Origin: Isoetes taiwanensis | Taxonomy: Eukaryota; Streptophyta; Lycopodiopsida; Isoetales; Isoetaceae | Assembly: GCA_021234155.1 (NCBI GenBank) | Contig: JAJEKV010000064.1 | Location: forward strand, 7,998,001 to 8,062,000 | Length of the DNA stretch: 64,000 bases | Direction of reading: 5' to 3' | Shown: piece by piece, positions 26,323-36,560 of the stretch | How the letters are laid out: every line of letters begins with the position of its first letter | Position numbering within the stretch: the first letter of the stretch is position 1 | The notes under the pieces: generated by a model | Seen by the model: only the letters and a program-made list of their open reading frames with translations | Databases searched by the model: none | Told to the model about the DNA's origin: nothing | Program-made: the position numbers and the translations under genes

Positions 26323-26780
26323 CTTCTAATGAGTAAAACAATGTCTGGGAAAAACTTATATTTATATAGTTTTTGCTAGACTAGGACTCTTCCGGCTTCT
26401 CCTTGCGAATTCTCCTCATAGGGTGGAGGTCTTTGGGCCTGCTTGGTATGGATCGTTGCAGGGTTGCCTTCTTCAAAAGTTGTACCAGCTCCACCTCTCT
26501 TTGCTCTCTGCGAGGGCTCGGACCATCAAGGGTGCGGGAATTTGGCCTCCTCGGCTTTGGCGCTTCTGGCGAGATCCATACCATCGTTGATGTGGTTCGA
26601 TGAGTAAGTAGCCCATCTTGAGCTCCTCAATAGACCTTTGATGTAGGCACTTTCGAAGAGTTTACGGATCATCCCGGTGATTCTTATTTGTTGGCAATGT
26701 CGAATATCTTTGGCGGCTCTCTTGTCTTTGAGGATTTGGCCCATGGCGGACCCTCTTGGGGAATCGAGTGGTGGTGGAGG

Positions 26781-27140
26781 CTAGCTTTTCGACCACAGTC
26801 GGCTACCTTGTCGGATCCATTGGCGGAGATAATTCTTGCATGTTGCCTTCTTCTTCTCGTACTCCATATCTTGCTTGAGCTTTAAGTAGCTTCTATGATG
26901 TTGCCCTCCTTGGGACATTGGATATGGTTCGCGGGCGTAAGTTTCGCGTCTGTTCTTGACCTCCTCTTCCTCTTCTTCTTTAGCCTCTTGCTCCCTCCTC
27001 TTGTTGTTGTGGTCCTTCTTCTTGGGCTCATCCTCCTCCGATTCGTCTAGTTGTGGTTCTCTCCTTACTGCGTCTCTTTCTTCCTTTTCTTCCGCATTGA
27101 TTGCTTTCGCTCCCCTTCTTCTTTGTTCTGCCCCATTTGG
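26781..27140 (-). pseudogene. Gag-like charged region
   Basis: A minus-strand frame of about 110 codons ending at 26781 is very rich in Lys, Glu and Arg. It includes DESEEDEPKKKDHNNKRR, QEAKEEEEEEVKNRR, then REPYPMSQGGQHHRSY and KATCKNYLRQW. Its position next to the 5' LTR side and its charge fit a gag segment. A second basic frame follows at 26381-26584. No CCHC zinc knuckle is visible. The long Ser/Leu-rich plus-strand frame here is only the complement of this region. Confidence 0.5.
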
Positions 27141-28209
27141 GGTTGCTTTCGTATTCTTAGGGTTGCTCCCTCTTGCTTCTTTGCTCCCCTATTCTTCACG
27201 GTGTTGTGGTTTGCTCCCTCTTGTCGAAGTTGCTCTTGCTACTTGCTCTTCACCTGCTCTCCACATTCTTTGGGGTTGCTCACATTTCTTGAGGTTGCTC
27301 TGCGCTACTTGCTCTTCCTCTGCCCGGCTTGGGCGCCCGCGATCTCAATTTCCCAGAGCCTTGCGATTATTCACTGAAGTGCTAAGTCGTTGCTCCTCCA
27401 CGGTGAAGCGATTAGTCACGAAGAGCTTGAGTGGCTAAGTTAGGTAGCGTCGGCCTAAGTCGCGGGGCCTCAAGAATTTGCTTGTTCGCCAGCCCGTGTG
27501 AGGTGCTTCAAGCGTTAGGTGCAAGGCTGGAGCTTCCAACCTTCCTAGCTACTTGTTTGGTCCTCCCCCGGCTTGGCTTCCTTGATGGTGGCCTCTTGGC
27601 GATCTTGCCTCTATCTCCACGGCTCCTTTGGATCGATCTACTTGTCGGTTGTTAGGATTCGATTGGGCGGCTCTTATGGCGGCTTGAGATTAGCTTATAA
27701 TTAAGCCTTACAAGGGGTAAAGGAGGGTTCAAGCTACCATTTAGAACTTCTAGGGAGTAGAGGTGCTTCTATAGGTTTAATAGCTACTTTTTTCTTAAGA
27801 GTAAATTTTATTATAACTATGGGTTATTAATTAAGGTACTTTCCTAATTACTTAATTATTTCTCAAAATTTCCTAATTCCTTTTTGGGCCAAGTAGTGGT
27901 CATTTCACACCATTTCTTTCAAGCTTTATTTTTGAAGCGATTTCTCATTCAATTTTTCACTTGAAAGGTGTGGTTCATGAACAACTTGAGCTCAAATTTA
28001 CTAGAAGGTTTCTTTTGACTATATTATTTCTACCACTTAGACTATACTTAATCTAATTACGACCCTACTAATGGGAAAAAAAAAAAATTTCCACCTTTAC
28101 CTTTTCATGTTCAAGACTGGAATTCTCATTCCATTCATTAGCTAGGCCAGTTAGACTACCTATTGAGGGGATATGGTGGAGTGCTAGCTCTTGGTCAACC
28201 AAGAACATT

Positions 28210-28222
28210 GCTCACGATACCA
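28210..28222 (-). other. Primer binding site (initiator tRNA-Met type)
   Basis: The plus strand reads GCTCACGATACCA, one base from the LTR start at 28224. The initiator-Met PBS would be GCTCTGATACCA on this strand (TGGTATCAGAGC in sense). The only discrepancy is CTG read as CACG, the same kind of change seen at CTG sites throughout the window. Confidence 0.75.
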
Positions 28223-28223
28223 T

Positions 28224-29867
28224 TGTGGCTCTCCACTAAAATATCGGTGGCCGGTAGTACACTCGGCGAAATCCCCATCCGGTCCATCAACGCGGGCCCT
28301 CCCGTCTAAACCGCTTTCTGAGAGAATCCCTAGTGCGGGCGGGGGACCTGAAAGGTGTCTTCTGCCTTCCCTTCCCTATGGGCTCCTATCACGGCGGAAG
28401 CATAAACAAGCGTCGAGAACTAGCAATAACAATACAACATACTACCTCGAAGGGTAGTCCATCACATATCCATAAGAGCAAAGAAGATAATCATAAACCA
28501 TAAAACATAAGAGCTCCTACCCATGGCTCGACTCATAAGGAGGATGGCCGGTAGCTGGGCCTCAAGATAGAAGCGAGGCAGAGTCATAACAATGGCGAGG
28601 GCTGGCATAAGACAATGGCTAGGGTTGACCACTCCATCCGCCCCTCACAGTGCATACTTTTGCGAGATGGGCTCAATGGGGCTCGGCATGACTCTAGCCT
28701 TCAGGATCACGCAATCCCATGGCATCACCCATCCGGGACTACTCGGGTTGCATCTCCACAGTCCGTCCGGGGAAGGGTTGCATCTCCCCTTCGGGGGTCT
28801 AGAGGTTCCACGGGCGGCTAGAGAATCGTGGCGACACCGCGATTCATACCAGGCCCAACCCCCAAACAAGAGCCAAGCCAGACACTTGCAACTCTTGAGG
28901 CGCAGGGCGACACCATCGCCCGGGGAGGTGTCCCGGACCCATGCTCGGCCCCCACCAGAAGTGACCAGACCATAAGCCTAGCTCACTATGGGATCCCCCG
29001 TAGCCCCCCACTCGGCGGGGGATCCCCCTCGCGTGCCTCTAGCCCGTTGTGTAGTCTTTGAGGAGTCACATCATAGCCTCCATAGCCCTGGGTTCCTATG
29101 CACGTATAACTAATAGGAACTAAGGGATCTAATCTAGGAGCATACTACATATGGCTCTAGGTCTCTACCCCCTTCCCAATACAAGAGGAGCAAACATGAT
29201 CAACCATGCGTCACATAATCATCACATCATGAGAATAATCATAAGAACATCTTAACCTAATCATACAAATCTAACTACGGTTAGGGTTCCTTGATTAGGG
29301 TTCAAGATGATGCATGAGGTTCTAGGATGGCTCTACCCTAGATACAAGATACTAACTCATCTAGAATGTTAATTCCCGGATGAACTACTATGACTACTAC
29401 TCTACATACCTGCTCTGAAGCACTCCCTCCCAATCTGGCGTCTCCATGGTCTTGAAGTGTTAGAGGTGGCTCCCACTCCCTGGCGTGTGCTCACGCTCAG
29501 GGGAGACTCTTTGTGCTAAGCTATGCCCGCAATGACGGTTCTCGAAAGCGAGTTTTAAAGAAAGGTTCCCAGGCTGTTGGAGCGAGAAAAGGGCCTAGGG
29601 TTAGGGTTTAAGGCCCCCTTATAGGTTAGGGTTCACATGTTATGCCACGTGGCTCCAATAGGGGTAAAGGCAGGTGTGGCGGGTGCCCAATAGGTTAAGG
29701 CCGTGGAAAATGGTCTTAACCTAAAGGTTGGCTAAGTTATATGAATAACTTAGTCATGCCCCCTAGATGCCACAATCTATGGTATACAAGGCTATGAAGA
29801 TAGACTTGTATAGTGGCGAGTCGAGGAATATCACGTATTTATAGCATATATTCCCTGAGCGATCACA
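28224..29867 (-). mobile_element. 5' LTR of the chromovirus
   Basis: 1644 bp, starting TGTGGCTCTCC on the plus strand and ending GATCACA, slightly altered relative to the partner LTR (TGTGACGC...GCGTCACA). It matches 19082-20731 throughout. Long tracts are identical, such as the AAGAGCAAAGAAGATAATC region, separated by small clusters of change. Confidence 0.9.
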
Positions 29868-30190
29868 TTCTCCCAATACTCTGTCCCGACATTGTAAATG
29901 ATAGAACACCTACTCTACATGCCACACAACAAGAATATATGGGAACCACTCTATTGCTATGGGCTTATTTTTAGTTCGGTGACATATTATGTAATTATTA
30001 TATTTTATAAGTTAATATATAGCTATATGGTCTTTTATCAAAGTAGCACATAATATTATTACAACAAATTTAGGAGTTCATAGTTAGTCTAAAAATTTAT
30101 GACTATCTTCTCGCGTGCTCCCTCCTTCATGCTTATAGTTCAAAACAGGTAAAATAGCACATTAGTTATATAAGGATTAATATGTTTGGC
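29868..30190 (-). mobile_element. Remnant of a second element copy (3' internal end)
   Basis: Beyond the outer edge of the 5' LTR the sequence continues into a diverged copy of 20732-21080: TTCTCCCAATAC in place of the PPT, CACAACAAGAATATATG, AGGAGTTCATAGTTAGTC and GTGCTCCCTCCTTCATGCTT. So this LTR is also the 3' LTR of a truncated upstream copy. That gives an internal-LTR-internal-LTR arrangement, as produced by LTR recombination or nested tandem insertion. Confidence 0.75.
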
Positions 30191-30669
30191 ACATATACCT
30201 TAGCTTGAACTCATTCAGATTTTGACCTTCACATGTAAACATGTGTAGGTATAACTGCAAACCATTTAAGATGATCTTTGTCATAACCAGTAAAAGTGCA
30301 TTCTCACTTACCTAGTCGCACCTGGAAACAAATGACCCACAATTTATGAGGATTTCCGTATTGTGAAAATTTAATCTTCACCATGAACTTTAAAAGCGGT
30401 GTTTCTTTCAGGATTCATATCACGATTATCACATTCTTTAAGCTCACTAGACAAACAATACTTGAACTTGACAAAACTCAATCAGAAAAATAAATTGAGA
30501 ATTACCTTTTCCCCCAAGTCAAACATCATTGAGCCAACTTTGGTGATTCTTTTATGATTTAATAAAAACATGCTAAGATATCAGAATTTGAAGAGTGACT
30601 GTCGACAGCATAAGGTCACTATAGCTAGCTGAGGCACATAGTTCATCTACCTTCCTGCCTTGAGTACAC

Positions 30670-30760
30670 CTGAGTCTCGTATCCCTGTGGCAACTTTTGA
30701 ATGAATTCATAAGCATTTGAGGCCGATCTCCTCCATTGAAAATGCAGCCTCATTGATACC
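30670..30760 (-). pseudogene. Exon fragment of an ABCB (MDR-type) ABC transporter
   Basis: The minus strand reads NEAAFSMEEI, then after a frame slip ASNAYEFIQKLPQGYETQ, followed by a donor (CAG|GTGTAC). This matches the nucleotide-binding domain segment before the signature motif in plant ABCB transporters (..MEEV..AAK..NAH.FI..LP.GYETQVG). The next exon with LSGGQ was not found. It is probably an isolated relic. Confidence 0.55.
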
Positions 30761-31264
30761 ATGCAATCTGCACCAAACCAACTGGCAGAAGATCATAACA
30801 CAATGTCACCTTCCATGGGAACCAAACGGGAGAAACCTACCACCACAAGTATTGGCTCCTTCTAATAACTGCAATGACTGTCTATACCAAAATCCATGTA
30901 GAGCTTCTAATAAAATATAAGGACTATTTTCCCTTGAACCTTTGCTGCAGCCAAACTTTAACCAGAAAAAAACATCCGCCAGGATGAAATCTATCACCGC
31001 TGAATTCAGTCTTGCCTTTTGAAGCGTGTATACAAGTCTGCCATAGAGGCTAAGATAGTGCCCACCTAGGGGATGTAGAGGCCCCTATAAGTTCAAATGT
31101 ATTCAATTACACAACCTCACGGCGGAATATAATGGTGAAAGCATAATATACTGTTGAGCGTAAATCCAGGAAACAGAAATTACGCGGCTCTCTTAATTGC
31201 TTGCTGTAATCCTAGTTTCAAGCCTCATCAAAAAAGCCTGCCATTGAAATGATCACAAGGACCT

Positions 31265-31519
31265 TCAATAAGTTGGGGCTTTGTAGACAACTATGTAAGC
31301 ATATAAATGTTGAGGTCCCAATCTCACACAATTACCATAATTGATAATGCTACGGCTAAAGCCAAGCATGAAATGATCCCAACCATTCTGCTCAATATGC
31401 CACAACATAGACTCTGCAAAAGTGTCCACCATGTCCTTGGGACAAAACTCATAAGAACACTCCATATCACTTCCCAAATGGCAATACCAAAGTTGAAGAT
31501 CCAATATAAAAAAGAGTAG
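31265..31519 (-). CDS. Possible exon of the unidentified gene
   Basis: A 79-codon minus-strand frame, starting MDLQLWYCHLGSDMECSYEF and containing CPKDMVDTFAESMLWHIEQ, looks protein-like in composition. It lies downstream of the better-supported exons at 31942-33380 on the same strand. No clear splice sites were identified. Confidence 0.3.
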   Translation of the reverse strand, partial: LLFFILDLQLWYCHLGSDMECSYEFCPKDMVDTFAESMLWHIEQNGWDHFMLGFSRSIINYGNCVRLGPQHLYAYIVVYKAPTY

Positions 31520-31941
31520 TTGGGATTTGGCTCGCTAGACAAGATCTGTTGTAACTATTGACATGAACTTAGAGCATAAATGGATTAAACATTGAGCATA
31601 GAACATAATAGAGTTTAGCTGTTCACCTGTGATCCATAGAAGCAATTGAAGTAGAAGCAAGTTCCAAAATGCTTGAAGCAAAAGATGCAATCATCAATAG
31701 GAACTCTAGTAACAATATCGTTGCTATGGTAGACAAAAATTCATGGAAAAATTAATATGTATGACCATTCCAACAATTGTAGGCTTCCACAAAGTGCATC
31801 TGGAAAACAACATGAAGCAAAAAAGGTTGAACAGATTGAAAGATTATAAAACGAATCAAACAATGAGATCAGAACAAGAAAGTGAAAGAGAAAGAAAGAG
31901 AAAGAGAAAACATACGTAATAGAGTCCAACTTATGACTCAC

Positions 31942-33380
31942 CTTCCATAAATATGTCACAACTTTCTGTATTATGTTCTGGTTCTCATCAGCCAACTTAG
32001 ATGCCACCACATATACGTCTGCCGTCAATTTGGAACAGGGACCCTTATCTGAGCAATCCCTATAATCTACCACAGATTTGAATCTGTTCAAATATAAATC
32101 AAAGCGAGGATATACATGGCCCAAGATTGACACGTACATATCCCAATCTTCCTTTGGTTTTATCAATCCTGCACAAAATAAGTACAAGCAATCAATAAAT
32201 GGTTCACATCTTTGGTAGACAAACTATACAAAACAAGCTGATGACCTCCTTTACAGGTAATTTTAGAGAATGTTTCTCTAAGTCCACCATTGGCAGCCAG
32301 AATATTGAGCAGGGCCTCCAAACGCTTGCCATATCTTTCAAGCACTTCAGCAGCTGCATGCATGGATTTGAGCATGAGGAGAGAGCATTTCGTCTGAATT
32401 GCTAGACGATCAACATCAAACTTTAGGGATGAAGATATTTGTAGTTTTGGAAGATGGGTGCGTCTTAAGACAAGGGAGAGGATGAAATCAATAAATCCTG
32501 AATAGAGAGATGTGTTGGTCACAACATATTTGTCACTGAGAGACCCTGCCTTTTGGCAATCCACAAGAACGGATTTTTTTCCACACTCCACCACAACTGA
32601 ATGGACATCCATAAAAATAAATTCTGAAAATGAGTACCTGGCAACAGGCTCTACTTCAAGAAAACATCCGCTGTCTTTTATATAGGGCTAGTAGACAAAC
32701 CCTACCCCATCTGTGGAAAGCTGGCCTAAATTAGTCAAAGCTGCTGTATAAACTTCATCAGGAGATATGGCAAGTGGTGTCAACCGAAAGGAGGAACCCA
32801 AGGCAATCTCTTGTTTGGCCAAATCAATACATTTATTGTATAGTTCACTTGCCGGTGACACAAGCTGCTGCAAATGGGCATATTCAGCATAAGCAAGGGT
32901 AGCAGCAGCTGCAAGAACAAGAAAAATAATCTCACCTAACAACAAGCTGGCAAATCATCTCCACAACTCCATTTCACTAATAATAGTGACAGCAAAGTTA
33001 ACTGGTAAACAGTAAAAATTCTGCAGGAGAAATATGCAAATAAACAAGAAACGTTTAAAAAGGGAATGAACTTTTACCATGGTATTGTGCCGATGTCATG
33101 CCCTAGTAATGCGATCATTGCATTCTTACGAAAATGTAAAAGCTCTTTCACTTCAGCAGAAGTTCCAATGAGCTCTGTTAGATTGTGAAGATGATCGCGG
33201 GCAACATTATCCTGCAAAGAGAAAATAGACACCGGCATATGATCCACTAACTTCTTCTTAACGTCTGCTGATATCTCTTTCCAACCGAGTCAATATCCCC
33301 ACAAAAGAAATTTCCGCGGCATGGCCAAGGGCTTTCTTCCATGACTCGCCATGCTCATCCATGTGAATATGACCTCCGCG
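31942..33380 (-). CDS. Unidentified multi-exon gene (partial)
   Basis: Three exon-like blocks on the minus strand. (a) About 33380 to 33078 reads HMDEHGESWKKALGHAAEIS, then ILTRLERDI, then RDHLHNLTELIGTSAEVKEL, ending at a donor (ATG|GTAAAAG). (b) 32908 to 32255 follows an acceptor (TTCTTGCAG) and reads LAYAEYAHLQQLVSPASELY, CLVDCQ-like and LERYGKRLEALLNILAANGG segments, ending at a donor (CCT|GTAAAG). It has one in-frame TAG near 32690. (c) 32168 to 31942 follows TTGTGCAG and reads LIKPKEDWDMYVSILGHVYP, ending GGAAG|GTGAGT. The protein looks helical. I do not recognise the family. Frames do not join cleanly at the a/b and b/c junctions, which may be sequence error or decay. Confidence 0.5.
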
Positions 33381-36300
33381 AACCGGATGTTAGAGGTCGT
33401 ATACTAAACTAGGCAGAAGGATAAATGCATTAAGTAATTAATCGCATGCATGCAGATAGAATAGGAGGCCGAAATTGGTCTGGTTCAATAAAGAAAAATG
33501 TCTAAGGATATCAATAAAAAAGGAAATAAATAGGTGAAGATAATAAGAGAGGAATAAAGGTGCAGGGTGGACGGGAGGTAATAACTGTTGGTTTCTTTGG
33601 AAAAAGGGACACAAAACAACCATAAAGTAAAAATCTATTGCTAGAAATCAGAACTTACGTCCATCTGATTATGCTGGGAAATTAAAGCTCCTTGAGCAAG
33701 ATTTTGGAAAACATACTGTCATAGTGCGTCACACACATGGATATGCATCTGTATCCATGTCCATCTTCAATTGACATTACGTTACAAGTAGTACTATACC
33801 TTGATTTTCCAAGCTTTTAGAAAGAGCTTGAATCTTTTTTTTGGTGATGGCGGCCTTTTATGGAGCATTTGATACTTAAGATGCTTGTCTAGCAAAGACT
33901 TGAATTTTTAACAACTCCTCTTGCGACATCTCGGCCACCATATTTTTTTAGGTCCGTCGATGTGCCTTCTTCATTGCTGCCACCTTTCTCTCGTGAGCTA
34001 GCTGCTTTCTTAGACATATTCTTTGGGGCCACTAAAAGAAGATAACAAAGCAAGTCATACAAATAGAGCATTCAGGGGAGGAAGCCATAGAAAGCAAACG
34101 GGCAAGTAAAATGACTTACTTTTTGGCAGAATAGTGATCAAAGCCTATCTTTTATGTAACAATAGCACCTTACCAAATTTACATTCAAGTCTGATTCCTA
34201 CTATCATTATGGCTTTAATTAATCAATATCCATATTTTGACTAAGCTTGAAATTAATCATGAAAATGATAGATTTGTAGAGAGGCAAATATCACTATCTA
34301 GATGCTTATAATATGCACCTTACTAAAAGCATTTCACAATAAATTCTAAATGAACTGTAGACAAATGATGCAAAAGATTTAGCACCACCTCAGTCACATG
34401 AGCAGTCTTATAAAAGATATTCTCTAAGGATTTACAAATGGCTATCAAATCTATTTGGGTTTACCAATCCCAAGTATACAGCCTGCTCGAACTTCCTTCA
34501 AAGCTTACTTGACAGCATTTAGATAACAGACTGGAAACTAGATAAGCTATGCTATTGTCTAGGTTAAGATCCATATTAGTGTGCAGAATAGGTAAGTTCT
34601 AAGATCTGTTAAGGTCATAAGGTGGATGGACATTTCAGGTCATAAAATGATGTGTCTTGAAAATAGTACTTCTTGTAGCTAACTAGCCTATGAAACGTCT
34701 CCAATGCCTTGCTTAAAAAAGGATTCCCATTTACAAACCTGGAATGAGTCTAATGGGCATTGACAAGGAATCAAAGATGCTCCAAAATTATATTAAAAGA
34801 AGAATACAGAGAAGCCGAAAAGAATGAAACATCTTGGCTGTTCTTGCAAACCAGCAAGTTGTATGACCTCTTGTATCCAACCAAACAAAGGTCTGAACCG
34901 TCCCTGTCTTCTGTTACTCCAAAGTGGCGTAGCTCTCTCTCGTCCTCTTCCTGCATCAATCGGCTTGATCCACACGGCATGATCAAAGGAATCCAAAGCA
35001 CATCATGCATTCGAAGCACATCATGCATTGCCGTAAATTGTTAACAAATTCTTCATCAATTACAAACCTGTTGACACAGGATTTCACAGCTGCTCTTATC
35101 NNNNNNNNNNNNNGGGGACAAAAAAACTTTGGAAGGAACCCCTTAAGCTGGCTGAAAATCAATGAAATAAGCTGGAATCAACTACAAAAGCAGAATACAT
35201 GGAGAATACCTTGACCCTTTTATGGCGGATCTTGCACCTAAGTAGCCTCGGGGGTGAATGTAAAATTACGAGGTTCAAGCCTGGGGTAAATTGAAACATG
35301 CCCTCTATGTGGGGGGTGAGAGACCATTGAGCCTTTGCCGTCCTATGCAGGAGGTAGGGGCAGCTTGGTCCGGGTGAGAGCCCTCTTTGGGTCTTCAGCG
35401 TGCGGTCGGAAGCTTCTCATGGGAGTCTTTTCCTAGCGGTTGGTGGGCCGGTGGCAAAGCGGCCATGGCGTTCCATTTGAAACGAGCTTGGCTTACGTGG
35501 TTGATTTGGAAAAGGGAGAAGCGAAGGTCTTCGAATCACGATAAAACTTAGCCCTTTTGGTTGGTTAGATCTTGAGGCATAAGTTGTGGTAGGCTTACCA
35601 AGTCTCAAGCTTATGCAGCTTGCGGTTAAGCGGGGAAATTTGGTCGACATTCCTACTGATTGTGAATCATGATGGGCACTTCATTTCTTAGCACCACACT
35701 TATCATTGTACTTGATCACATTCTAGTGGTTTAATATATTCCTATATTCTTCAAAAATACCTTGATCTCGAATTCAAAATGTTGTATGGTAGCTGTTAAA
35801 ATGTCACTTAAAAGCATAGATGCAAGACAAGGACTAATTGGACAAAAAATCGAACATGGTAATGCTCACTTATGCAGTGAAAACCTAATATTTCTTTACC
35901 CAGCACTTATGTCCTAGTGCAACAGGAAGCTTGCAAATTAGAACTCCATGCTTGTGACACGAAGTTGCAGTTCACCAACATGCGTAAATCTGCAGATAGC
36001 AAATATACTTTTGCATTTTATCAATTTCAAATTTGAGATATTAATCCAACTTTCAGAGAAATCATATCAAGTGATAGGTAAAAACACGTTATATGCAACT
36101 CGAAGAAAACAATGAAATCTACCTTATTGTAGTTCGGATACAAAGTAGGTGAGCGACCCTTATTGCATTGCGGGCTAGAAATTATCAAGGATTTGCATTA
36201 AAAGGTGAAAATATTTGGATGCACCTTGTCCGGGGGCTTGTAGAAGATAGACAATTTAGTATCTAAAGGAGGAAAAGCGAACAACAAAGGCCATTGCGAC

Positions 36301-36471
36301 ATCAAGAAAAGCAAAAGCGAATGTCAAGATGTTGTAGGCTCTCTGCGCAAGAGCCAATCCCGTAGAAGAAAAAGAATGAAAAGTTGCATTAATTTAGTCT
36401 TGTACAAACAACACAAGAATAAACCAAGGAATGCTTAAAAGCGAAGAAAAAAATGAGAGATGTTCTTGCCG
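33381..36471. other. Mostly no recognisable gene
   Basis: AT-rich sequence with short frames only. A minus-strand frame at 34771-35028 and a GC-richer block at 35210-35660 show no known motif. If the block at 36472-36560 is the first exon of the gene at 31942-33380, this stretch would be its introns. Confidence 0.4.
35101..35113. other. Run of 13 ambiguous bases
   Basis: Thirteen consecutive Ns followed by GGGGACAAAAAAAC. The odd length suggests masked or unresolved bases rather than a standard scaffold gap. Confidence 1.
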
Positions 36472-36560
36472 GATCTACCATATCACTAGCATTCTTGAAA
36501 TCGTCGTCGATGCCGTAGTAAGTGCTAAGTTGTAAGCCCTTGAAGATCCTCCGCCGCCAT
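36472..36560 (-). CDS. Possible first coding exon
   Basis: Reads MAAEDLQGL from an ATG at 36558-36560. After one frame slip it reads TYYGIDDDFKNASDMVDPAR. The Met-Ala-Ala start, acidic composition and GCC-rich 5' leader resemble a plant protein N-terminus. It could begin the gene whose exons lie at 31942-33380, but that is positional inference only. Confidence 0.3.

Larger units (their letters stand above)
19082..29867 (-). mobile_element. Ty3/gypsy chromovirus LTR retrotransposon
   Basis: A complete-structure element on the minus strand. The 5' LTR is at 28224-29867 and the 3' LTR at 19082-20731. The primer binding site is next to the 5' LTR and the purine tract next to the 3' LTR. A charged gag-like region lies near 26.8-27.1 kb. 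Integrase core and C-terminus with a chromodomain lie at 21.65-22.76 kb, so integrase is last in pol, as in Ty3/gypsy. I could not recognise protease, reverse transcriptase or RNase H between 22.8 and 26.4 kb. The coding frames are broken, but several breaks sit at sites where a CAG would restore the family motif. The LTRs are very similar once those sites are ignored, suggesting a young insertion. No target-site duplication: the left flank is satellite and the right flank is another element remnant. Confidence 0.9.

Noticed and set aside
26956-27438. 160-codon Ser/Leu-rich plus-strand frame
   Set aside because: It is the complement of the Lys/Glu/Arg-rich gag-like region on the minus strand, which is the element's sense strand.
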